NCBI RefSeq assembly: GCF_903166585.1
Contig: NZ_CAESCM010000007.1
Location: 62,001 to 126,000, forward strand
Direction of reading: 5' to 3'
DNA from: Pedobacter ghigonis
GTDB lineage: Bacteria; Bacteroidota; Bacteroidia; Sphingobacteriales; Sphingobacteriaceae
DNA: 64,000 bases
The position numbers were made by a program, and so were the translations under genes. Under the pieces are notes generated by a model, which searched no databases, was not told the DNA's origin, and saw nothing but the letters and a program-made list of their open reading frames with translations. This document shows positions 1 to 6,691 of this stretch, one piece after another. Within the stretch, counting starts at the first letter, position 1, and the number at the start of each line of letters is the position of its first letter.

Positions 1-1
1 T

Positions 2-145
2 GCGGATGGTACAATCTTATCTTCAAATCGTAACATTTTTGAGATAAATGAGCATGAACTTGTTCCGCTAAATTCGGGGCTTTGGTGCCTGCCCTTACCG
101 TACAAAAATAAATGTGGGATGATTTCATCATATTTACTTGGTTAG
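2..145 (+). other. Possible 3' end of a gene cut by the window edge
   Basis: One forward frame is open from the left edge to a TAG at 143-145 (about 47 codons, ending GMISSYLLG). The opposite strand is also open from an ATG near 135 leftwards (start MMKSSHIYF), so the direction cannot be settled from this fragment. Neither translation resembles a family I recognise. It may be the tail of an upstream gene or the head of a divergent one, or non-coding sequence. Confidence 0.25.
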
Positions 146-233
146 TTTGTGTTAGTGGTAACGAATGTAGAAAAGGTAAAATGATAAAAGTCTTTTAAAA
201 TAGCCTAAAAGGCCATAAAATCAATTGAAACTC

Positions 234-251
234 ATTTCAAACGTTTGAAAT
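234..251. promoter_or_regulatory. 18-bp perfect palindrome, candidate LacI-family operator
   Basis: ATTTCAAACGTTTGAAAT is a perfect dyad with a central CG, the usual form of LacI/GalR-family operators. It ends 42 bases before the ATG of the LacI-type regulator, so autoregulation is the simplest reading. No second copy was noticed in the window. Confidence 0.6.
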
Positions 252-293
252 AATTGCGTTTTTTTTCTTAACTATGCATTGAGATTGGAAAAG

Positions 294-1313
294 ATGACGA
301 ACAATACCCCTGTTACCCTGAAGTTCCTGGCTGAAAAGTTAAAGATGTCAGTATCAACAGTATCAAAAGCCCTTAATAACTATCCTACAATAAATGAATA
401 CACTAAAAAACGTGTTCAGGAGATGGCTCGCGAATTACATTTTACACCCAATAAATCGGCCATTAATTTAAAGGAAAAAAAATCGCGCATTATTGGTATT
501 ATCTTACCCAATCTTTTAGACCACTTTTTTACCCGCAGTATTTATGGTGTAGAGCAATTTGCTACCCAGAACGGATACAATGTAATCATCAGCCAATCGC
601 ACGATGACCTTGAGAAGGAAATCCAATCGGCCAACATGTTACTGCGCAGCCGCGTTGACGGGCTTATTGTAGCCATTTCTAAACATACGCAGGATTTCGC
701 CCACCTCGATCAGTTCGAAAACATGGGTATACCGGTGGTTTACTATACCCGCAACCCGAGTTTTAATTTAAGCTGTCATAAAGTTTTAGGTAACACCTTT
801 CAGGGCTGCTATAAAGCCACTCAGTTTTTAATTAACCGTGGGCATAAAAAAATAGCTTATCTGGGCGGACCAAAAATGATCAATTTTACCCACGATCGTT
901 TTAATGGCTATATTAATGCCCTGAAAGATAATGGCGTGCCTTTTTCGGCTGACTTGGTTGCCTATACCGATTTCGATAAGGAAAATACAATTTCGGCTAT
1001 CCAGAACCTTTTTGCCAACCCACAAGATACACCTACTGCCCTGGTTGCATTCAAGGAACCCATTTTGTTCGATGCCATTAAATACCTGAGATCGATAAAC
1101 CATCCCAATTTAGACAAGATTGAATGCATCGGTTTTGGCAATACTTCTTTTATCAGCTATTTAGATTCACCTCCAATTGCCTCAGTTGAAGAAAACCCCG
1201 AATCGGTTGGTGAAAATGCCATCAAACTTTTGCTTCAGCTCATCAACAAGGAAATTGATATGGAAAACTATCAGAAAGTTATGGTCGATTGCAAACTGAT
1301 TGTGCATGATTAG
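294..1313 (+). CDS. LacI/GalR-family transcriptional regulator
   Basis: DNA-binding repressor or activator of about 339 residues, the normal family length. The N-terminal helix-turn-helix is clear (TLKFLAEKLKMSVSTVSKALNN, then TKKRVQEMARELHFTPN with the hinge after it), followed by a periplasmic-binding-protein-like effector domain (GIILPNLLDHFF, DGLIVAIS, GHKKIAYLGGP, near-C-terminal PIASVEENPESVGENAI). I chose the ATG at 294, preceded by GGAAAAG, over an in-frame TTG at 279. A palindromic operator lies just upstream. The effector is unknown; in Bacteroidota such regulators usually respond to sugars. The adjacent left-hand gene, which might have shown the target, is outside the window. Confidence 0.9.
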   Translation: MTNNTPVTLKFLAEKLKMSVSTVSKALNNYPTINEYTKKRVQEMARELHFTPNKSAINLKEKKSRIIGIILPNLLDHFFTRSIYGVEQFATQNGYNVIISQSHDDLEKEIQSANMLLRSRVDGLIVAISKHTQDFAHLDQFENMGIPVVYYTRNPSFNLSCHKVLGNTFQGCYKATQFLINRGHKKIAYLGGPKMINFTHDRFNGYINALKDNGVPFSADLVAYTDFDKENTISAIQNLFANPQDTPTALVAFKEPILFDAIKYLRSINHPNLDKIECIGFGNTSFISYLDSPPIASVEENPESVGENAIKLLLQLINKEIDMENYQKVMVDCKLIVHD

Positions 1314-1425
1314 GTGATTGATTTCCTGAGATCTATCTTATAATTTAACCATATAAGACATAAAAGGTCATAAAAGTATAAATGCGATAAGATGCCTGCA
1401 CAAAACTTAATACCCTTAATACCTT

Positions 1426-1835
1426 AAAAGTCCGGGGTCAGAGCTCCGGAGTCGGAAGACTGCAAACCCATGCTCCCCCTTAAATGCCCTTAGGTGTCTA
1501 AGGTGGTGAAAAAGCCATCATAAAAACAACGGCTTAAATGTTCTTACATGCCTTATATGGTTAAAAGTCAGAGGTCCTGAGTCGGAAGACTGCACACCTA
1601 CGCTCCTCGCCTTAAATGCCCTTACGTGTCTAAGGTGGTGAAAAAGCCATCATTAAAAAACAACAGCTTAAATGCGCTTATATACCTTACATGGTAAAAA
1701 GTCCGGAGTCAGAAGACTGCACGCCTATGCTCCCCTTAAATGTCCTTAGGTGTCTAAGAGGCTAAAAAGTCATCATTAAGAAGTTAAGACCATTAAGAAA
1801 GAACAACCTAAATGTTTTAACGTGCCTTATATGGT
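1426..1835. repeat. Three tandem imperfect ~135-bp repeats
   Basis: Three consecutive units begin with AAAAGTC at about 1426, 1563 and 1697 and are 137, 134 and about 139 bp long. Shared landmarks in each unit are a GTC(c/a)GGAGTC-like stretch, AGAAGACTGCA, GCTCC, CTTAAATG(c/t)CCTTA(g/c)GTGTCTAAG, AAAAGCCATCAT, and a CTTACATGCC/TTATATGG end. The third unit runs into the 3' end of the MFS gene and supplies its last codons and stop. The region from 1314 to 1425 holds similar AT-rich text but no full unit, and no gene was seen between 1314 and 1816. Confidence 0.85.
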
Positions 1836-3046
1836 GAAAAATTAATTTGGTTTCTGTGCTTTTCATTATAAGAAAAAGCGGCGACAATAAGCAAGCCGGC
1901 TATCCCCTCAAAGGCTACCACCACCTGGGTTCCGAAGAGGTGTGCCAAATAGCCCATTAACAAACTCCCGATAGGCAATACACCTTGGTATGCCATAATG
2001 TAATAACTGAGCGTTCTGCCACGCATTAAATCATCGGCGTGGGTTTGCAAGTAAGTGTTTATAGATGAGGTTTGCGCCATTAAACCCAAAGCAGCTAAAC
2101 CGGTACAAATTAAAGCCAGAATTAATGATGGCGAAATAGCCAGTGCCACTACCGATATGGCCAATAAAATCCCCGACATCATCACTATTTTTTGCAGATT
2201 TTGCCCTGCCCTTAAAGTAGCCATATAAATAGCACCAAAGAAAGCACCAAAGCCCGCTGCACTTTCAAACCAGCCAAAAGTGGTGGCGTTTCCATTAAAA
2301 ATATCCTTTGCAAATACGGGTAACAAAGTGGTAAACGGAATAACCAACAAGCTCGATGCGGCCATCATTAAAACCATCGAAGCCAGATCAGGCGATGCTT
2401 TTAAATAATCGTAACCTTTTTTTAAGTCGATCCATATATTTTCTGCCGATTTTTTGTGCTCCGTTAATTTGAGCTTCATCATCACCATACATCCCAAAAC
2501 GGCTATAAAACTCACAAAGTTGATCAGAAAACAGATGTCTTCGCCGAGCGTACTTAAAATTACCCCGGCCAAAGCTGGCCCAATTAACCTTGCTGCGTTA
2601 AACATCGAAGAGTTTAAAGCGATTGCATTTGGTAAATCTTCTTTATCATCAATTAAATTTACCATTAACGATTGGCGTGCCGTTACATCGAAAGCATTTA
2701 CCAAACCCTGCACCAGCGAGAGTGCCGCAATCCAGAACATATCGTACACCTTAAACCAGATCATTAAGGCCAGGGCCCCTGCCTGGAGCATTAAAATCAC
2801 CTGCGTGATGACCAGAATTTTATATTTATTATGCCTGTCTACATAGCTGCCCGCATAAGGTGCCAGTACCAATGAGGGAATCAGACTTAGAAAAGTAATC
2901 AACCCTAAAAGAAACGCCGAACCTGTTAAGCGGTAAACCAACCAGCTAATGGCTACACGCTGCATCCACGTTCCAATTAACGAAATAGCCTGTCCTGTAA
3001 AAAATAACCTGTAATTATAATGCCTTAGTGAACGAAAAATACTCAT
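1817..3046 (-). CDS. MFS transporter, EntS-like exporter family
   Basis: Major facilitator superfamily inner-membrane transporter, 409 residues, with about twelve hydrophobic segments. The start (FRSLRHYNYRLFFTGQAISLIGTWMQ) and the LAPYAGSYVDRHNKYK motif A region match the MFS_3 (EntS/transmembrane secretion effector) group, whose members export siderophores or drugs. It is divergent from a MarR regulator, and the two share mirrored operator-promoters, so it is probably repressed by that regulator. The last residues (SPYKAR) and the stop are encoded by the third unit of a tandem repeat, suggesting the C-terminus was replaced or extended by repeat sequence. The substrate is unknown. Confidence 0.85.
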   Translation of the reverse strand: MSIFRSLRHYNYRLFFTGQAISLIGTWMQRVAISWLVYRLTGSAFLLGLITFLSLIPSLVLAPYAGSYVDRHNKYKILVITQVILMLQAGALALMIWFKVYDMFWIAALSLVQGLVNAFDVTARQSLMVNLIDDKEDLPNAIALNSSMFNAARLIGPALAGVILSTLGEDICFLINFVSFIAVLGCMVMMKLKLTEHKKSAENIWIDLKKGYDYLKASPDLASMVLMMAASSLLVIPFTTLLPVFAKDIFNGNATTFGWFESAAGFGAFFGAIYMATLRAGQNLQKIVMMSGILLAISVVALAISPSLILALICTGLAALGLMAQTSSINTYLQTHADDLMRGRTLSYYIMAYQGVLPIGSLLMGYLAHLFGTQVVVAFEGIAGLLIVAAFSYNEKHRNQINFSPYKAR

Positions 3047-3056
3047 GTTTAAAATA

Positions 3057-3078
3057 GTAAAGTAACTTTACAAAAATA
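3057..3078 (-). promoter_or_regulatory. MFS promoter -7 box with overlapping MarR-type operator
   Basis: Read on the minus strand, a TATTTTTG box (3078-3071, fits TAnnTTTG) runs straight into the 15-bp dyad GTAAAGTTACTTTAC (3071-3057), whose 6-bp arms pair perfectly. The dyad covers the expected transcription start of the MFS gene. A near-identical arrangement precedes the MarR gene. Confidence 0.65.
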
Positions 3079-3187
3079 GAATTTTTCGACTAAAGTATAA
3101 AATCAAATCCGCCCCGTTTTATCACAGCAACATCATAAAACAAAGCTCTTTTCAAAAACAATGCATTCATGTATAAATTTTAAAGCT

Positions 3188-3209
3188 TATATTTGTAAAG
3201 TTTATTTAC
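3188..3209 (+). promoter_or_regulatory. MarR gene promoter -7 box with overlapping operator
   Basis: TATATTTG (3188-3195, fits TAnnTTTG) overlaps by one base the 15-bp dyad GTAAAGTTTATTTAC (3195-3209). It matches the divergent operator at 13 of 15 positions and lies at the same offset from the -7 box. The MarR ATG is at 3217. This predicts autoregulation. Confidence 0.65.
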
Positions 3210-3216
3210 CATTAAT

Positions 3217-3660
3217 ATGCCAACGCAAACACAAGATATTGCTGCCCGTTTAAGAAGTACCGTTACCCGTTTAACCCGGCAGTTGCGCAAACAGAACGTA
3301 AGCTCTGAGTTTAGCAACGCCGAACTGCTTACCATGTCGCTACTGGAGCAGCATGGTAAAATGCTATCTACCGAGCTGGCCGATCTGGAAAGGGTATCTA
3401 AGCAAGCCATTTCGCAAATCATTAACCGCCTGCATGAGGCCAAATGCGTGGAGCGTTTTCCTAGTGAAGAAGATAAACGCAAGGTATTTATCGGATTAAC
3501 CAAACTGGGCCAAAAGCACATCATCGCTACCCGTAAAATTAAAGAAGAATGGCTGGTGCAAACCATGGAAAAAATTTTCTCTTCAGAAGAGATTAACCTC
3601 ATCCAGGCTTTCCTGCCCTTGCTTTCCCGATTGGTAGAGCATAACGGTAGCCGTGTATAG
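3217..3660 (+). CDS. MarR-family transcriptional regulator
   Basis: Winged-helix regulator of 147 residues, typical MarR length. The winged-helix core is visible: SNAELLTMSLLEQHGKMLSTELADLERVSKQAISQIINRLHEAKCVERFPSEEDKRKVFIGLTKLG, with helix 3 (SKQAISQIINRL) as recognition helix and the DKR wing motif. N- and C-terminal helices would form the dimer interface. It is divergent from an MFS exporter, the classic arrangement in which a MarR protein represses both genes until a toxic ligand binds. Matching 15-bp dyads overlap both promoters. The ligand is unknown. Confidence 0.9.
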   Translation: MPTQTQDIAARLRSTVTRLTRQLRKQNVSSEFSNAELLTMSLLEQHGKMLSTELADLERVSKQAISQIINRLHEAKCVERFPSEEDKRKVFIGLTKLGQKHIIATRKIKEEWLVQTMEKIFSSEEINLIQAFLPLLSRLVEHNGSRV

Positions 3661-3706
3661 TTTTCTTTTTTCCTTCGGCAAATAAGCCGTATCTTGCAAG
3701 CCTCAA

Positions 3707-4543
3707 ATGGCACTATATTTCACTTCCATCAATTCGGGCAGCAATGGTAATTGTTACTATATAGGTAACGATAACGAAGCTGTTTTGGTTGATGTAGGCC
3801 TCACCTGCAAGGAAGTTGAAAAACGAATGGCACGTTTAGGCCTGGCGGTAGACAAAATAAAAGCCATTTTTATTTCACACGAGCACAGCGATCACATCAA
3901 AGGCCTGACCGTTTTCGCTAAAAAACACAAACTTCCGGTATACATTAGTGCGCCAACGTTAAAAAGCAGCCGCCTCTTACTCGATGCAGGTAATACCTTT
4001 TCGTTAAGCCACCTGCAAACTATCCAGATAGGCGATTTAAGAATCGAAGCCTTTTCTAAATTCCACGATGCAGCAGATCCGTACAGCTTCACTATTGAAT
4101 GCAACACGGTTAAAGTTGGGGTTTTTACCGATATTGGCGCGGTTTGCGATCGGCTGATTCACCACTTCAAAGATTGCCATGCCGCATTTCTGGAGGCCAA
4201 TTACGATACACAGATGCTGCAAAACGGCAGGTACCCTTATTTTTTGAAACAAAGAATCATGGGCGGCCGTGGTCACTTAAGCAATACTCAGGCACTCGAG
4301 CTGTTTACAAACCATAAACCGGCGTATATGAGCCATTTATTGTTGAGCCATTTATCAAAAGACAACAACGATCCTGAACTGGTAGAAAATCTTTTTAAAA
4401 ACGTAGCGGGCGATACTTTTGTTAAAGTGGCTTCGAGATACGAGGAAACAGAAGTGTATTATGTAAGCGCCGACCAAAACGCGGCACAAGCTTATGTTTT
4501 TCGCCCCGAACTTTACCAGCCCGACCAGTTAAACCTATTTTAA
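3707..4543 (+). CDS. MBL-fold metallohydrolase, WalJ/YycJ-like
   Basis: Cytoplasmic metallo-beta-lactamase-fold protein of 278 residues. The metal motif HEHSDH (His58, His60, Asp62, His63) is intact, and further ligands fit KFHDAADP, FTDIGAV and the C-terminal LSHLSKDNN. The opening FTSINSGSNGNCYYIG is characteristic of the YycJ/WalJ group, proposed to be 5'-3' exonucleases or to act in cell-wall/DNA homeostasis in Firmicutes. The role in Bacteroidota is not established. It lies 46 bp after the MarR gene and may be read with it or from its own promoter. Confidence 0.85.
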   Translation: MALYFTSINSGSNGNCYYIGNDNEAVLVDVGLTCKEVEKRMARLGLAVDKIKAIFISHEHSDHIKGLTVFAKKHKLPVYISAPTLKSSRLLLDAGNTFSLSHLQTIQIGDLRIEAFSKFHDAADPYSFTIECNTVKVGVFTDIGAVCDRLIHHFKDCHAAFLEANYDTQMLQNGRYPYFLKQRIMGGRGHLSNTQALELFTNHKPAYMSHLLLSHLSKDNNDPELVENLFKNVAGDTFVKVASRYEETEVYYVSADQNAAQAYVFRPELYQPDQLNLF

Positions 4544-4885
4544 CATCTTAAAGTCAAAAAAAACAAGGCGTTTTCTGCGTGCTAAGTCTTAGATACCTGT
4601 AATATAAACACATACCGTTTAAAAACAGGCAACGACATAATAAATCATGATTTAATTCATTTCTTCCATAAAACATTTAGGCCAAATTGGGGTTATATCT
4701 ATACTTCATAAATAGTTTGTTTGGTTTATTAGGGGGCTTAAGGATTTAAGCCCCTTATTTTTTGCTATAAATCCAATTAAGCAAAAAAAGCCCAACAAAA
4801 TTTTATTCCATATATGTTTATTTTTTTCTATATTCGAATACATTGTCGTCCCCAATATAATGTGTAAACCTTAAATAATAATTAT
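4544..4885. other. AT-rich intergenic region with a strong terminator
   Basis: No open frame of note. It is AT-rich, with a clear intrinsic terminator at 4733-4761 about 190 bases past the WalJ-like stop. That distance leaves room for a long 3' UTR or a small RNA. The rest is probably the aqpZ leader and promoter. Confidence 0.4.
4733..4761 (+). terminator. Intrinsic terminator
   Basis: GGGGCTTAA (4733-4741), loop GGAT, TTAAGCCCC (4746-4754): a perfect 9-bp stem followed by a T-rich tract ending TTTTTT. It ends the WalJ-like transcript or an unannotated small transcript, ahead of aqpZ. Confidence 0.75.
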
Positions 4886-5593
4886 ATGGAGACAAGCAAA
4901 ATCTCAAAATTCAGTGCCGAGTTTCTGGGCACATTAGTATTGGTTTTAATGGGTTGCGGCAGTGCAGTAATAGCAGGTGCCAATGGTACAACAGGCGTTG
5001 GTTTGTTGGGCATTTCATTTGCGTTCGGCCTTTCGGTGGTGGCTATGGCTTATGCTATTGGTCATATTTCCGGTTGCCACATTAATCCGGCCATATCCAT
5101 AGGTATGGTTGTAACCGGTCGCATGAAAGCTTCAGAAGCAGCATATTACATTGTGGCCCAAATTCTGGGTGGCATTGCGGGTGCTTTTATCCTCATGCTT
5201 ATTGCCTCTGGCAAACCCGAATATTCGCTATCGGCAAATGGCCTTGGCCAAAATGGTTTCGATGCCCTTTCGCCTCAGCACTATAGCTTACAGGCTGGCT
5301 TAATTGCCGAAGTGGTATTGACTTTTATCTTCTTACTGGTAATTTTTGGTTCTACCTCTACCAAAAACATCAATGGTGGTTTTGCCGGCTTAGCCATTGG
5401 CTTAAGTTTGGTGCTTATACACATTGTAGGCATACCAGTAACAGGGGTATCGGTAAATCCGGCGCGTAGTATCGGCCCGGCAATATTGGTTGGCGGACAA
5501 GCCCTAAGCCAGGTTTGGTTATTCATTGTAACACCAATTGCAGGAGCAGTTTTGAGCGGAATTGTTTGGAAAACCGTTCTTGAACGAAACTAA
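4886..5593 (+). CDS. aqpZ: Aquaporin Z
   Basis: MIP-family water channel in the inner membrane, 235 residues, six membrane spans. Both pore motifs are intact: NPA at residues 67-69 (GCHINPAISIG) and NPA at 191-193 (VSVNPARSIGPA). The selectivity-filter arginine directly follows the second NPA and a histidine occurs in LVLIHIVG, the signature of water-selective AqpZ rather than glycerol facilitators. It sits alone between terminators. Confidence 0.93.
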   Translation: METSKISKFSAEFLGTLVLVLMGCGSAVIAGANGTTGVGLLGISFAFGLSVVAMAYAIGHISGCHINPAISIGMVVTGRMKASEAAYYIVAQILGGIAGAFILMLIASGKPEYSLSANGLGQNGFDALSPQHYSLQAGLIAEVVLTFIFLLVIFGSTSTKNINGGFAGLAIGLSLVLIHIVGIPVTGVSVNPARSIGPAILVGGQALSQVWLFIVTPIAGAVLSGIVWKTVLERN

Positions 5594-5602
5594 TATAAAT
5601 GA

Positions 5603-5651
5603 AAAAGGTAAAATGAAAGATGGAATAACGCCAAATTTCATTTTACCTTTT
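5603..5651. terminator. Bidirectional hairpin between aqpZ and the peroxidase gene
   Basis: AAAAGGTAAAATGAAA (5603-5618) pairs perfectly with TTTCATTTTACCTTTT (5636-5651) over 16 bp with a 17-base loop. The A-rich and T-rich flanks suit termination from both sides of these convergent genes. The following 70 bases are repetitive CATC/TTCCATCTTACC-type text. Confidence 0.6.
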
Positions 5652-5725
5652 CTTTTGCGATCTTAATGTAAGGTTAAATCATTCCATCTCACATCATCCA
5701 TCTTCCATCTTACCTCATCCCTCCT

Positions 5726-6241
5726 TTAAAGGTTCTTAGTAATCACCTCATCAGTAGGTTTTGTTTTAGAACGGAAACGGTGTACCAATTCTCCTTTTTC
5801 ATTAATCAGAAATTTCTCAAAATTCCATTTAATGTCGCCTTGCTCCTCTGTATTGGTTTGCGAAGTCAGGTATTTAAACAATGGGCTAATATCATCGCCT
5901 TTTACGCTGCTTTTCTCGGCCAATAAAAATGAAACATTGTACTTGCCAGTGCAAAATTCTTTAATTTCGGCATTGGTCGAAAATTCCTGACCGCCAAAGT
6001 TTCCAGCCGGAAATCCGATTAATACCACCTTTTTACCGTACTGTTTCTGAAGTTTCTCGAGGTCTTCATACTGTGGGGTATATCCACATTTAGAAGCTGT
6101 ATTTACGATCATTATTTTCTTGCCCTTAAACTTCGATAGTTTAATTTCCTTACCATCAATGGTTTTAAAGCTGAAATCGTAAACATTTTTTGGCGGGTTC
6201 GGCACCAAAAAGTTGAGTAGAATTAAAATTGTGCTTATCAT
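5726..6241 (-). CDS. Glutathione peroxidase family protein (probably thioredoxin-dependent)
   Basis: Peroxide-reducing enzyme of the thioredoxin-fold GPx family, 171 residues. The peroxidatic cysteine is Cys52 in NTASKCGYTPQYEDL, the Gln motif is present in FPAGNFGGQEF, and the Trp/Asn signature is in IKWNFEKFLI. A short hydrophobic N-terminus (MISTILILLNFLV) suggests export or membrane anchoring. Bacterial Cys-GPx enzymes generally use thioredoxin and reduce hydroperoxides. A residue often Cys or Asn next to the Gln motif is Gly here (FPAGN), a small departure from the usual FPxNQ/FPxNN. Confidence 0.88.
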   Translation of the reverse strand: MISTILILLNFLVPNPPKNVYDFSFKTIDGKEIKLSKFKGKKIMIVNTASKCGYTPQYEDLEKLQKQYGKKVVLIGFPAGNFGGQEFSTNAEIKEFCTGKYNVSFLLAEKSSVKGDDISPLFKYLTSQTNTEEQGDIKWNFEKFLINEKGELVHRFRSKTKPTDEVITKNL

Positions 6242-6691
6242 CGTTTTTTATTTTATATACGAATATAGCTACAAATAGTTTCGACCCGGGTAAAGTTCGT
6301 GTAAAATGTAAGATGGATGGCTAAAAAGAGTAATCGTTCACCCATAAACAGGATATTTTGAAAAGGAAAGCCAGCAACATTTCGGCGGCAACAGCCCCGC
6401 TTTCCCTCCTGCTCCGATAGAAAAATCGGGAGCATCCGTCTAATCGGGTTTATAAACCAGGGAGATTGCAAAAAACATCGGTCCGGTGTTTCATCTCCAT
6501 AAGCAGCTAAAGCAATCCAAGCGCCCCGGTTATTGCTTTCTAAAAAAGGGATTAAAACCACTCGTTTATAGCCGTTTTTTCAAAAAAATGACCACGATCA
6601 CTAAAAAAAACAGCAAAAAATTTGTATTAAATTTTAATCAGGTTTTGATTTATGCTTTAATTATAGCTTTATTTGCACAAAAACGTATTTC
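6242..6691. repeat. 450-bp gene-free spacer with a probable dispersed repeat element
   Basis: The part around 6355-6545 is more GC-rich than its flanks and is open on both strands without resembling a gene (the minus-strand reading contains GDETPDRCF...RRMLPIFLSEQEGKRGCCRRN). It contains a hairpin CCGAT, AGAAAA, ATCGG near 6415-6431. Similar text is, to my recollection, scattered between genes in Pedobacter-like genomes, but no second copy is in this window. The right part (6590-6691) is AT-rich and presumably carries the topA promoter. Confidence 0.35.

Noticed and set aside
3180..3713. 177-residue frame opposite the MarR gene
   Set aside because: Shadow of the MarR coding sequence; Ser/Cys/Arg-rich translation without domain features.
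6253..6561. 102-residue minus-strand reading frame
   Set aside because: It lies in a repeat-like intergenic element open on both strands, with Cys/Arg-rich text and no ribosome site or recognisable domain.
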